A stretch of DNA of 21,810 nucleotides from a virus. This document shows, piece after piece, positions 1 to 6,705 of the stretch (its first letter is position 1; every line of letters starts with the position of its first letter). The translations under genes were made by a program, and so were the position numbers. The notes beneath the pieces are model-generated. The model did not search any database, had not been told where the DNA came from, and worked only from the letters and a program-made list of their open reading frames with translations. The DNA lies in IMG/VR virus record IMGVR_UViG_3300027777_000175, positions 1 through 21,810 of that record; one strand, given 5' to 3'.

Positions 1-2
1 CC

Positions 3-341
3 TTGTTTGGCCCAACTGTGTCAGGCTCAACCATCAGCAATGAGTTGTCGTTCATCCTTGGCCCCACACCAGATGCAACATACTCCGCAGAACTGCATTA
101 CTACTACTACCCCGAGTCCATCACGACCGCTACCACCACTTGGCTGGGAGATAACTTTGATACGGTCTTGCTTTATGGGTCGTTGGTTGAGGCATACACC
201 TTTATGAAGGGTGAGGCCGACTTGATTGGGCTGTACGATGGTAAGTACAAAGAAGCCCTTGCACTAGCTAAACGTCTGGGTGATGGTCTGGAGCGTCAGG
301 ATGCGTACCGTAGTGGTCAATATAGACAGGCGGTGACATGA
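3..341 (+). CDS. Head-tail adaptor protein, C-terminal part (SU10/P22 gp4-like)
   Basis: The frame is open from the left edge of the window, so this is the 3' part of a longer gene whose true start lies upstream. The TTG at its first codon is not a credible start. The visible 112 residues contain a Tyr-rich strand (ELHYYYYPESI) followed by a helix reading LLYGSLVEAYTFMKGEADLI and a basic tail (EALALAKRLGDGLERQDAYR). That combination is what I recall from the phage SU10-type adaptor family, the ring that joins the portal to the short tail. Family membership is from memory of the pattern, not a search. The stop overlaps the next ATG (ATGA), implying translational coupling. A nozzle-like gene at 7120 supports a podovirus-type tail. 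Other head-tail connector families remain possible. Confidence 0.6.
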   Translation: MFGPTVSGSTISNELSFILGPTPDATYSAELHYYYYPESITTATTTWLGDNFDTVLLYGSLVEAYTFMKGEADLIGLYDGKYKEALALAKRLGDGLERQDAYRSGQYRQAVT

Positions 342-757
342 GCAGCATCGTCCAAACACAGACTACCAGCTTCAAGAAGGAGTTGTACCAAGCTGTCCAC
401 AACCTGTCCACGAATACCATCAAGATTGCGCTGTACAACGGCAATGCCAACTTGAACGCGGACACGGCTGTATATACAACTACCAATGAGGTTGTAGCAT
501 CTGGCTATACAGCGGGAGGGAATACCCTGACCGGGGTTACCATCAGCTCTGCGGACTACACGGCGTATGTAAATTTTGCAAACACAGCTTGGACGGCTGC
601 TATCACGGCCCGGTGCGCTTTGATTTACAACGTGACACAGGGGAATAAGTCCATCGCGGTGATTGACTTCGGGGCGGACAAAACCTCGACCACAACCTTT
701 ACAATCACCATGCCTGCTAACACTTCCACCACCGCACTTATCAGGAGCTCAAATTGA
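338..757 (+). CDS. Beta-rich virion/tail protein, paralogue 1
   Basis: The 139-residue product begins at an ATG overlapping the adaptor stop. It is rich in Thr, Ala, Ser and Asn, has no TM segment, and looks like an all-beta structural protein. Landmarks are SGYTAGGNTLTGVTIS near residues 53-68, LIYNVTQGNKSIAVIDFG near 93-110, and a C-terminal TFTITMPANTSTTALIR segment. The same three landmarks recur in order in the 952-1437 gene, so the two are paralogues. Its place beside the adaptor and upstream of the fibre suggests a head-fibre, decoration or tail-tip role, but no enzymatic or binding motif is visible. The function is unknown; structural protein is the safe reading. Confidence 0.75.
   Translation: MSSIVQTQTTSFKKELYQAVHNLSTNTIKIALYNGNANLNADTAVYTTTNEVVASGYTAGGNTLTGVTISSADYTAYVNFANTAWTAAITARCALIYNVTQGNKSIAVIDFGADKTSTTTFTITMPANTSTTALIRSSN
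743..747 (+). promoter_or_regulatory. Shine-Dalgarno site deciding a TTG start
   Basis: AGGAG lies six bases before the TTG at 754, inside the end of the previous gene. This spacing supports TTG 754 as a real start even though TTG overlaps the upstream TGA. No ATG exists in the frame before the conserved sequence begins; the first internal ATG is at 781. Confidence 0.7.
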
Positions 758-942
758 TTGTCACTACGACTAAAGGCGACATGGATGATTCCCTGCTGGA
801 ATACCGTACCGGCACGGTTGACAACGATAATGAAGCGACTACGTGGACGGAATACTGGCTGGATGGTGAGTTGGTTCATCGGTCAGTGCATGTGACGCTG
901 AAGAAAATGCCCGCATTTGGCGGTGAAACCGGTACTTTTTAA
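754..942 (+). CDS. Small conserved phage protein (62 aa), TTG start
   Basis: The 62-residue acidic product starts at TTG, overlapping the TGA of the preceding gene (TTGA), with AGGAG at the right distance. The sequence runs from an N-terminal strand (MIVTTTKGDMD) through LLEYRTGTVDNDNEATTW to WLDGELVHRSVHVTLKK. I recall similar short proteins in tail regions of uncultured aquatic phages, but no function is known to me. It has no Cys, TM segment or signal peptide. It sits between two paralogous structural genes, so it may be a small virion component or an assembly partner of that pair. Confidence 0.75.
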   Translation: MIVTTTKGDMDDSLLEYRTGTVDNDNEATTWTEYWLDGELVHRSVHVTLKKMPAFGGETGTF

Positions 943-947
943 GGACT
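941..947 (+). promoter_or_regulatory. AAGGACT ribosome-binding leader
   Basis: AAGGACT begins exactly 11 bases before the ATG at 952. The same heptamer at the same spacing precedes the genes at 4985 and 9616, and AAGGAGT precedes 13354 at that spacing, so it is the standard strong leader of this phage. Confidence 0.75.
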
Positions 948-951
948 AATC

Positions 952-1437
952 ATGGCAAATACCGCCTCTATGTGCACCTCCTTCATGGGGGAATTGATGA
1001 CCGGAACGCACAATTTTGGTGTGGCTCCTATCCGTGCAGCTACCACTGCCGACACGTTCAAAGCCGCGCTGTATTTCAGTTCGGCAACCATTAGCGCCGC
1101 CACCACCGCGTACTCCACCACTGGTGAAGTTACCAACACGTCTGGCTCTGGCTATACGGCTGGCGGTGTCACGGTGACCAACGGCACGGCTCCAATCGCT
1201 ACGAACAGTTCGGCGACCGCCGGTGTGGCGTATTGGACTCCTACAGCAAGCTTCTCTTGGACTTCACTGACTGTCACTACGGCGTTTAACGCGGTCTTGA
1301 TTTACAACTCCACGCAGAGCAACAAGGCTGTGGCTGTTTACACGTTTGGCGACCAAACAATCACGGCGGGCACGTTCACACTGACTATGCCTTCCAACAC
1401 CACGACTACTGGCTTGCTGCGGCTGGCTACAACGTAA
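952..1437 (+). CDS. Beta-rich virion/tail protein, paralogue 2
   Basis: The 161-residue protein has a good leader (AAGGACT) and an ATG start. It shares with the 338-757 product the segments GSGYTAGGVTVTNGT, VLIYNSTQSNKAVAVYTFG and a C-terminal TFTLTMPSNTTTTGLLR, all in the same order. It is about 20 residues longer, mainly in the middle, and has a different N-terminus (MANTASMCTSFMGELMTG). Composition is very high in Thr, Ala and Ser, typical of phage beta-sandwich decoration or fibre-adaptor proteins. Gene duplication followed by divergence is the simplest explanation. The exact role in the particle cannot be read from the sequence. Confidence 0.75.
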   Translation: MANTASMCTSFMGELMTGTHNFGVAPIRAATTADTFKAALYFSSATISAATTAYSTTGEVTNTSGSGYTAGGVTVTNGTAPIATNSSATAGVAYWTPTASFSWTSLTVTTAFNAVLIYNSTQSNKAVAVYTFGDQTITAGTFTLTMPSNTTTTGLLRLATT

Positions 1438-1446
1438 AGGTAGGTT

Positions 1447-2268
1447 GTGTCTCTCGGCTGGGGCGACAGTACTTGGGGCGCTAACGGCTGGGGCGGTACT
1501 CTTGAAGCGACGGGGGATACCGCCTCGGGGGCCGTGGGAACGGCGACTCCGGGTATTACGATTGCTCTCACCGGCAATTCAGCCGCAGGTTCGGTAGGCA
1601 CAGTCTCTCCAAGTCAGTCCGCAGCGGAGACGGGGGATGCGGCAAGCGGGTTTGTAGGTACGGTTGGGCCGGTTATCACGGTTGCGTTGAGTGGAGTTGC
1701 GGCTTCAGGTGCGGTCGGTACGGTTACCCAAAGCAAGTCCTTTGCCCTGACAGGCGATGCGGCTACAGGTAGCGTAGGAACGCTGGGCGTTACTAGAACG
1801 GCGGCTCTGAGTGGCGATGTAGCGGCGGGTCAGGTAGGAACCCTGACAAGGGATGCCTCGTTTGCTTTGAGCGGTAATGCAGCCAGCGGGGCAGTTGGAA
1901 CGGTTGTGGCTACCAATGCAGAAGCTTTGACCGGTGTTGAGGCTATTGGTGCGTTGGGTCAGGTTATTGTTCCGCTGCTGCCGGATACGGCAGTTGGGTC
2001 TATTGGTACGGTTGGGCCTGCGACAGTGATTGCTCTGTCTGGCAACGCAGCCAGCGGCGCGGTTGGTACGGTTGGTATAGGGCCACGAAGCTTTGCTCTG
2101 ACAGGCAATTATGCTCAGGGAGACATCGGTGTTGTTATCGCTGTCTACTGGAAGTTGATTGATGACATGCAGACTGCAAACTGGCAAAATATAGGTAATT
2201 CGCAAACGGCAAACTGGGGCACAATAAGCAATACCCAGACCGCTGATTGGACGGAAATAGTAACTTGA
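1447..2268 (+). CDS. Tail-associated repeat protein with GW-rich head and 11-residue C-terminal triplet
   Basis: This 273-residue protein starts at GTG; AAGG lies six bases upstream and no ATG fits before the conserved start. Three parts are visible. Residues 4-17 form a Gly-Trp motif (GWGDSTWGANGWGG). Residues 20 to about 230 are ten units of about 20 residues with consensus ALSG(N/D)AASGAVGTV. Residues 241-273 are three back-to-back 11-residue units, each with QTA(N/D)W. There is no signal peptide and no enzymatic motif. Lying directly before the fibre gene, it is probably a structural tail or fibre-base protein with a beta-solenoid or collagen-like stalk. A Gly-Trp motif very like its head appears inside the nozzle-like protein (7720-7764), hinting that both belong to one tail assembly. 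Confidence 0.75.
   Translation: MSLGWGDSTWGANGWGGTLEATGDTASGAVGTATPGITIALTGNSAAGSVGTVSPSQSAAETGDAASGFVGTVGPVITVALSGVAASGAVGTVTQSKSFALTGDAATGSVGTLGVTRTAALSGDVAAGQVGTLTRDASFALSGNAASGAVGTVVATNAEALTGVEAIGALGQVIVPLLPDTAVGSIGTVGPATVIALSGNAASGAVGTVGIGPRSFALTGNYAQGDIGVVIAVYWKLIDDMQTANWQNIGNSQTANWGTISNTQTADWTEIVT
1504..2130 (+). repeat. In-frame 60-nt coding repeat (about 10 units)
   Basis: Units begin at 1504, 1564, 1624, 1684, 1744, 1804, 1864, 1924, 2032 and 2095, each encoding A-L-(S/T)-G-x-x-A-x-G-x-(V/I)-G-x-(V/L). Spacing is exactly 60 bases for the first eight. A degenerate 108-base stretch follows, then a 63-base unit, and the last unit decays after GVV. Variable positions differ freely while the Gly and Val positions hold, which indicates selection on the protein rather than recent slippage. 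Confidence 0.85.
2167..2265 (+). repeat. Three tandem 33-nt units (11-residue repeat)
   Basis: Three exact-length units (2167-2199, 2200-2232, 2233-2265) encode MQTANWQNIGN, SQTANWGTISN and TQTADWTEIVT, ending at the stop codon. The conserved Q-T-A-(N/D)-W core resembles short Trp repeats I recall from other aquatic phage tail proteins; the role is unknown. Confidence 0.85.
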
Positions 2269-2276
2269 GGTAACAC

Positions 2277-4967
2277 ATGACTACAGCATATACATCCCTA
2301 CTTGGTCTGGCACTTCCAGTCACGGGAGAACTGTCCGGTACTTGGGGCGATACAGTCAACAACTCCATCACCTCGTTGCTGGACTCTGCCATTGCAGGCA
2401 CGACCACAATCAGTTCTGATGCTGACGTAACCCTGACAACGACCACTGGAGCCGCTAACACTTCCCGCGAAGCAATCCTACTGTGGACGGCAGGAGGAAC
2501 TGTAACCCGCAACATCACAGCCCCGGCTCAGTCCAAGACCTACATCGTCATCAATGCAAGCTCCAGCACCCAGAGCATCGTGCTGCGTGGCGTTGGCCCT
2601 ACCACCGGGGTGACCATCATCAAGGGTGAGTCGGCAGTCTGCGCTTGGAACGGCTCCGACTTCATCAAGGTGTCCAACATCTCCGGTGCGGGCGTGTTCT
2701 CCTCCATCACCAACACCGGCCTGACAACGGGCCGTGTGGTCTACACGACTACCGGCGGGCTGGAGACAAGCTCCGCTAACTTGCTGTACTCAGGTACTGA
2801 CCTGACTGTCTACGGACTCACCGTAGGCCGAGGCGCTGGTGCTTTGTACAACAACACGGTAGTTGGTGCAACCGCATTGGCATCAGGTTCACAAGCTGGT
2901 GGAAGCATTGTTGCAGTTGGATACAACACATTACAAAATAACACTACCGCAAGTTACAACACAGGTGTTGGGTATTACGCATTGAATTTGACTACTACTG
3001 GAGGCAACAATACCGCTATTGGTGCTAATTCATTAGCATCCAACACCACCGGCGCACAAAATACTGCTGTGGGTATGCAAGCTCTGTACAGCAACACTAC
3101 CGTCAACAGCAATACTGCGATGGGTTATCAAGCTGCTTACGCCACTACTACCGGAACGCAAAACACGGCAGTTGGCAATTCGGCAATGTCTGGGAATACC
3201 ACTGGTGGCAACAACGTAGCAGTTGGTCATAACGCCATGACTGGCGCTAACACTGGCAACAACAATACGGCAATTGGTGTTATTGCATTGCAACAAAATA
3301 CATCTGGAGCCAACAATACGGCGTTAGGTGTTAGCTCATTGGGAGTCAACACAACTGGTGGAAGCAACACAGCTATTGGCGCTAATGCATTAAATGCAAA
3401 TACTACCGCCAATAACAACACGGCAGTCGGAGTTAACGCGCTTAATAAAAACACCACAGGCACATCAAATTCAGCGTTTGGTACGAACTCAATGTTGAAT
3501 ACAACAACGGGAACGCAAAACACTGCATTAGGAATGGAGGCGTTAATTTCCAACACCACCGCCAGCAACAACACCGCTGTGGGGTATCAGGCGGCTTATA
3601 GCAATACTACTGGGGCGACATTAACTGCCGTTGGATTTGCTGCACTGTACGCAAACACGACAGGAACATCGCTTACTGCTGTTGGCGATAGGGCTTTAAC
3701 TGCCAACACAACAGGGCAAAACAGCACGGCAGTCGGAACTGTTGCTCTGCAAGCCAATACCACAGGGGCAAACAATTCTGCTTTAGGATATGCAGCATTA
3801 AATTCAAATACTACAGGCAATCAAAACATTGGAATTGGGACAAGTGCATTGCAAGTAAATTCCACTGGTTCCAACAATACTAGTGTAGGTCATGCGGCGC
3901 TTCAAAACAACACCACCGCCTCCAGCAATACTGCTGTAGGTTATCAGGCTGGGTATAGCCAAACAACATCCGTAGTAGGAAATACTTATTTTGGAATCCA
4001 AGCTGGGTATGGGGTCACGACTGGATACGCCAATCTTTTCGTGGGACGGTTATCAGGTTACGGAATAACCACAGGATATAACAACGTCATCATTGGCTCA
4101 TACCAAGGAGCCACTGCTCCCATCTCTGCTACTGGCAGCAACTACATTGTGTTGTCGGACGGTGATGGCAATGTGCGCCAAACCATTGACTCCAGCGGCA
4201 ACGTGGGGATTGGTACTACTTCGCCAGCACAAAAACTAGATGTATACGGAAACGTAAATATCCCTGCTGATAGTTATTACTATTTAGGTGGAGCTTCTGA
4301 TAGGTATATCAGATACCGTTCTTCACAAAACGATGTTCTTTATTCTGGTTATTCTGGTTTATTTTATAAACAAGACGTAGCAGGCGTATATCACGCTTGG
4401 TTTACTGGAAACAACGAACGGATGCGCATTGACTCTAGCGGCAATGTAGTTGTAATGAATGACCTAACAGGTGGAACAGGGGCAATTTTTGTCGGCAGGC
4501 AAACCACTATTGCAAACGCTAAAATTGAGGCAACTGGCAATGACAACATATTAGTTACTAATCAAACTGATACTGGAACTGGCGCGAAAAACATTCTTTA
4601 CATTCTGAGAAATACTAATTACGTTGGCGGCATCACTTGCACTAACACAACTACTTCTTTTCCAACTTCATCAGACTATCGCCTAAAGCAAGACATTGCG
4701 CCGATGACTGGCGCATTGGACAAAGTTGCCGCGCTGAAGCCTGTTACCTACAAGTGGAAGTTGGATGGTTCTGATGGTGAAGGCTTCATTGCCCATGAAT
4801 TGGCAGAGGTATGCCCCCATGCAGTGACAGGCGAGAAGGATGCTGTAGACGAAGATGGCAACCCCAAGTACCAAGGCATTGATGTATCGTTCCTTGTTGC
4901 AACCCTAGCCGCTGCAATCCAAGAACTCAAGGCAGAATTTGATGCCTACAAAGCAACCCACCCCTAA
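2277..4967 (+). CDS. Tail fibre with beta-roll repeats and C-terminal Peptidase_S74 chaperone domain
   Basis: This 896-residue protein starts at ATG with GAGG six bases upstream. The N-terminal ~130 residues (starting MTTAYTSLLGLALPVTGE) look like a virion-attachment domain. Residues 211-602 are 23 tandem units of 17 residues, consensus N-T-A-V-G-x-x-A-L-x-x-N-T-T-G-x-x, resembling the left-handed beta-roll heads of YadA-type adhesins. Residues about 690-790 include strands such as DSSGNVGIGTTSPAQKLDV. From about 798 the SSDYRLKQDI motif opens a Peptidase_S74 intramolecular chaperone domain, with the Ser and Lys of S-D-Y-R-L-K as the expected self-cleavage pair, followed by GFIAHELAEVCPHAV and a C-terminal helix. 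In known S74 proteins this domain drives trimerisation and then cuts itself off. The mature protein is probably a host-binding fibre or spike on the virion surface. Confidence 0.88.
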   Translation: MTTAYTSLLGLALPVTGELSGTWGDTVNNSITSLLDSAIAGTTTISSDADVTLTTTTGAANTSREAILLWTAGGTVTRNITAPAQSKTYIVINASSSTQSIVLRGVGPTTGVTIIKGESAVCAWNGSDFIKVSNISGAGVFSSITNTGLTTGRVVYTTTGGLETSSANLLYSGTDLTVYGLTVGRGAGALYNNTVVGATALASGSQAGGSIVAVGYNTLQNNTTASYNTGVGYYALNLTTTGGNNTAIGANSLASNTTGAQNTAVGMQALYSNTTVNSNTAMGYQAAYATTTGTQNTAVGNSAMSGNTTGGNNVAVGHNAMTGANTGNNNTAIGVIALQQNTSGANNTALGVSSLGVNTTGGSNTAIGANALNANTTANNNTAVGVNALNKNTTGTSNSAFGTNSMLNTTTGTQNTALGMEALISNTTASNNTAVGYQAAYSNTTGATLTAVGFAALYANTTGTSLTAVGDRALTANTTGQNSTAVGTVALQANTTGANNSALGYAALNSNTTGNQNIGIGTSALQVNSTGSNNTSVGHAALQNNTTASSNTAVGYQAGYSQTTSVVGNTYFGIQAGYGVTTGYANLFVGRLSGYGITTGYNNVIIGSYQGATAPISATGSNYIVLSDGDGNVRQTIDSSGNVGIGTTSPAQKLDVYGNVNIPADSYYYLGGASDRYIRYRSSQNDVLYSGYSGLFYKQDVAGVYHAWFTGNNERMRIDSSGNVVVMNDLTGGTGAIFVGRQTTIANAKIEATGNDNILVTNQTDTGTGAKNILYILRNTNYVGGITCTNTTTSFPTSSDYRLKQDIAPMTGALDKVAALKPVTYKWKLDGSDGEGFIAHELAEVCPHAVTGEKDAVDEDGNPKYQGIDVSFLVATLAAAIQELKAEFDAYKATHP
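2907..4082 (+). repeat. 23 in-frame coding repeats of 51 nt
   Basis: The stretch holds 22 units of 17 codons plus one of 18, which accounts exactly for the 1176 bases. Each unit encodes (N/L/S)-T-(A/G)-(V/I/L)-G near its start and N-T-T-G near its end. Nucleotide identity between units is only moderate while the Gly, Val and Thr positions hold, so the array is old and kept by selection on fold. Pairs such as the units beginning NTAVGYQAAY and NTAVGYQAGY are closer to each other, a trace of internal duplication. Confidence 0.9.
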
Positions 4968-4973
4968 CCATTG

Positions 4974-4980
4974 AAGGACT
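4974..4980 (+). promoter_or_regulatory. AAGGACT ribosome-binding leader
   Basis: AAGGACT begins 11 bases before ATG 4985, identical in sequence and spacing to the leaders at 941 and 9605. It lies in the 17-base gap after the fibre stop. Confidence 0.75.
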
Positions 4981-4984
4981 TACC

Positions 4985-5305
4985 ATGACTACCTTTACCA
5001 CCACCGTAACCCAGATGTACACACTGCCCCAAGTCGATGGGCAGACCGATGTTGTTGTGAACGTCAACTACCTCACCACCGGGGTGGACGGCGCACACAC
5101 CGCCGACATTGGCTTCAGCCAGCAGTTCACCATTCAGCAGGGCGAGGCGTTCACGCCCTACGCCAGCCTGACCGAAGCCCAAGTGGTTGGCTGGGTTGAC
5201 CCGCAGACCATCTCCAACATGGAAGCCTGCGTACAAGGGCAAATCGACAGTATGATTACGCCTCCGGTGTCACCGGCTTCTCAATCACTACCTTGGAGTA
5301 ACTAA
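4985..5305 (+). CDS. Small conserved protein downstream of the tail fibre (106 aa)
   Basis: The 106-residue acidic protein opens with Thr-rich strands (MTTFTTTVTQMYTLPQVDGQ), continues with DVVVNVNYLTTGVDG, then an aromatic-rich FTPYASLTEAQVVGWVD segment and a Pro/Ser tail. There is no TM segment or signal peptide. I recall similar proteins directly behind phage fibre genes, where they may be fibre-assembly or tail accessory proteins, but I do not know an assigned function. It has a strong AAGGACT leader, and its TAA shares one base with the ATG of the next small gene. A structural or chaperone role is inference from position. Confidence 0.8.
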   Translation: MTTFTTTVTQMYTLPQVDGQTDVVVNVNYLTTGVDGAHTADIGFSQQFTIQQGEAFTPYASLTEAQVVGWVDPQTISNMEACVQGQIDSMITPPVSPASQSLPWSN

Positions 5306-5457
5306 TGGAAAGCATCACGCTACCAATCGACCTCGTTAATGCAGTCCTGCAATACATGGCATCCCGCCCCTACGGCGAGGTGTTTCAGCTTGTTGGAGCA
5401 ATTCAGGCCGAAGCAGTCAAGCAAGCGCCGCAACCTGAAGCTGCGCCTGTAGAGTAA
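5305..5457 (+). CDS. Small protein, 50 aa
   Basis: A 50-codon frame starts at an ATG whose A is the last base of the preceding TAA stop; GGAG lies just upstream (5295-5298). The product begins MESITLPIDLVNAVLQYMAS, followed by RPYGEVFQLVGAIQAEAVKQ and a Pro/Ala/Glu tail. It predicts one or two amphipathic helices and no TM segment. Similar short 'RPYxEVFQLI' proteins occur in phage tail regions as far as I recall, function unknown. The tight overlap, good leader and lack of any other use of this interval make it a likely real gene. It fills most of the gap between the 106-residue protein and the lysis block. Confidence 0.72.
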   Translation: MESITLPIDLVNAVLQYMASRPYGEVFQLVGAIQAEAVKQAPQPEAAPVE

Positions 5458-5464
5458 ACCCAAT

Positions 5465-5740
5465 GTGCGCTGGCTCATCCCTATCGTTCTTCTGTCGTTC
5501 GTCTACGGGGCAACGGTCAGGCGTGAGTGCAGCGTATCTGAGTTTGTAAACATTGCGCATTCCACCCATGACCCCAAAGAGCGTTCAAGCAAAGTTTGGG
5601 AGTGGTTGGAGGAGTCAGGGCCTGTATGTACCAAGGAGCAGCTAACGCTGCTCTACTCCAATCTGGGGGGCATACTGGGCAACGCCGACAGCATGAAAGT
5701 CCGCTCAAGAATTGAGCAGTTGTACGAAAGGGCAAAGTGA
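5465..5740 (+). CDS. Small exported or membrane-anchored protein, probable lysis-block member
   Basis: The 91-residue product begins at GTG 5465. The N-terminus (MRWLIPIVLLSFVYGATV) has a positive charge followed by a hydrophobic stretch of about 14 residues, which reads as a signal peptide or a short N-terminal anchor. The rest is charged and helical, with Cys at residues 23 and 55 and a basic C-terminus (RSRIEQLYERAK). The leader is weak; translation may be coupled to the upstream small gene. The GTG is preferred because the overlapping ATG at 5463 is in another frame and closes after 28 codons. Placement before two membrane proteins and an endolysin suggests a spanin-like or other envelope role, but no lipobox is visible and this is inference only. 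Confidence 0.65.
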   Translation: MRWLIPIVLLSFVYGATVRRECSVSEFVNIAHSTHDPKERSSKVWEWLEESGPVCTKEQLTLLYSNLGGILGNADSMKVRSRIEQLYERAK

Positions 5741-5994
5741 TGGACGCAAAAGACAGATTGATTTACATGGTCACGATGATGGTGACCGCCACTCTTTGCT
5801 CCGTGGTCGTCGTGCTGATTGCTGCGCTAGTACATGGGCTGTTCGTCAAGGAAGTGGACAACACCAAGATTTTTGAAATCATAGGCCCCGCGTTTCAAAC
5901 CATCGTCGGCGGACTTATTGGGTGGCTGTCTGGCCTGAAGGTCGGTAGCCACATGGACGAAGTTAAAGCAGGAGAAACAAATGGAATGGCTTAA
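5740..5994 (+). CDS. Two-TM small membrane protein, holin-like candidate
   Basis: The 84-residue protein starts at ATG 5740, which shares its A with the previous stop (TGATG). A GTG three bases earlier would add one residue, but the GAAAGG leader is better spaced for the ATG. Two hydrophobic segments are clear: residues about 7-32 (including MMVTATLCSVVVVLIAALVH) and about 49-66 (ending GGLIGWLSGLKVG). A charged turn (VKEVDNTK) lies between them and a short hydrophilic tail follows. Size and topology match class II holins or antiholins, and the gene overlaps the next holin-like gene by 14 bases. It could equally be a partner of that holin or a membrane protein of other function. Confidence 0.65.
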   Translation: MDAKDRLIYMVTMMVTATLCSVVVVLIAALVHGLFVKEVDNTKIFEIIGPAFQTIVGGLIGWLSGLKVGSHMDEVKAGETNGMA

Positions 5995-6478
5995 AACACT
6001 CGCACCCACCATTGCAACATGTTTGGCTGGGCCGCTTGCTGGTATGGGTGTAGCGGCACTTGCTAAAGCAATTGGTGTTGAACCTGAGCAAGTGCAAGAC
6101 GTTATCAGCAGCGGCAAGTTGACATCCGAGCAAGTAGCCTCCATCCAGCTTGCCGAACTGGAACTGAAGAAGCAAGCTCAGTCCATGAACCTCGACTTTG
6201 CCAAGCTCACCGTGGAAGACAGGAAATCTGCGCGTGACATGCAAATTGCAACCAAGTCCATGCTTGTGCCGTCGCTGGCAATCCTCATTGTCGGCGCGTT
6301 TATTGGTGTGGTGATAGCAACGCTGGGCGGGTTTGCCGTTATCGATTCCGTACTGGCTGGAACTTTGATTGGTTACCTGTCTGCAAAAGCCGAACAGGTA
6401 GTCAACTTCTACTTTGGCTCTTCTGCTGGAAGCAAAGAAAAAACCGAACTGCTTGCCAAGGCGGAGGCAATTAAGTGA
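5981..6478 (+). CDS. Holin-like protein, GTA-type three-TM family
   Basis: The 165-residue protein starts at ATG with AGGAGA upstream, inside the end of the preceding gene. Hydrophobic segments lie at residues about 8-31, 92-113 and 117-136, separated by a charged amphipathic helix (about 37-84) containing LTVEDRKSARDMQIATKS. The C-terminal VVNFYFGSSAGSKEKT is the most recognisable landmark and matches what I recall of the GTA_holin_3TM family (gene transfer agent and phage holins). Such proteins are thought to open the inner membrane and release the endolysin. The M15 peptidase two genes downstream has no signal peptide and would need such a hole. Family assignment is from memory; a membrane role is directly supported by the sequence. 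Confidence 0.75.
   Translation: MEWLKTLAPTIATCLAGPLAGMGVAALAKAIGVEPEQVQDVISSGKLTSEQVASIQLAELELKKQAQSMNLDFAKLTVEDRKSARDMQIATKSMLVPSLAILIVGAFIGVVIATLGGFAVIDSVLAGTLIGYLSAKAEQVVNFYFGSSAGSKEKTELLAKAEAIK
6463..6467 (+). promoter_or_regulatory. GGAGG Shine-Dalgarno supporting a GTG start
   Basis: A perfect GGAGG ends seven bases before the GTG at 6475, which overlaps the holin-like gene's TGA (GTGA). The nearest in-frame ATG is far inside the gene, so this site decides the start. Confidence 0.75.
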
Positions 6479-6705
6479 ACCTTTTCATTCCCGTTCTGTA
6501 CATCTGCCTAAATGGGCACTGTGAGTTTTTGCAACAGCTTGCGGTATACCCCGATGAGGAAATGTGTAAACAGGTTGTTGCCGTAAAACGGGAATGGTAC
6601 GAGGGAAACGTTAATGCAACCGTTAGTACTACTTGTGTTATTGCCCCCGCCAAAGTATTGGAAGAAGACATTAAACCCAAGCCGAAACGCAAAGAAAAAA
6701 TATGA
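6475..6705 (+). CDS. Small Cys-containing protein of the lysis block (76 aa)
   Basis: The 76-residue product begins at GTG with a perfect GGAGG leader. It opens with a short hydrophobic stretch (MNLFIPVLYICLNGHCEF), has four Cys in total, and ends in a Lys-rich tail (EEDIKPKPKRKEKI). The hydrophobic run is short for a TM helix, so it may be a cytosolic protein or one with a weak export signal. Its stop overlaps the endolysin ATG (ATGA), so the two are translationally coupled. I do not recognise a family. Its position suggests an endolysin partner or spanin-type role, but nothing in the sequence proves that. Confidence 0.7.
   Translation: MNLFIPVLYICLNGHCEFLQQLAVYPDEEMCKQVVAVKREWYEGNVNATVSTTCVIAPAKVLEEDIKPKPKRKEKI

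Noticed and set aside
2907-4082. Regular 51-base periodicity suggesting a CRISPR-like or satellite array
   Set aside because: Units are coding, contiguous and diverged, with no spacers; protein-level conservation explains the pattern. The same holds for the 60-base array at 1504-2130.
2277-4967. Bacterial trimeric autotransporter adhesin
   Set aside because: No signal peptide and no YadA membrane anchor; the S74 C-terminus and phage neighbours identify a tail fibre.
4968-4984. Possible terminator after the tail fibre
   Set aside because: The 17-base gap has no inverted repeat or T-run; it only carries the next gene's leader.
5463-5549. ATG two bases before the GTG of the 91-residue gene
   Set aside because: It is in another frame and closes after 28 codons without any recognisable feature.
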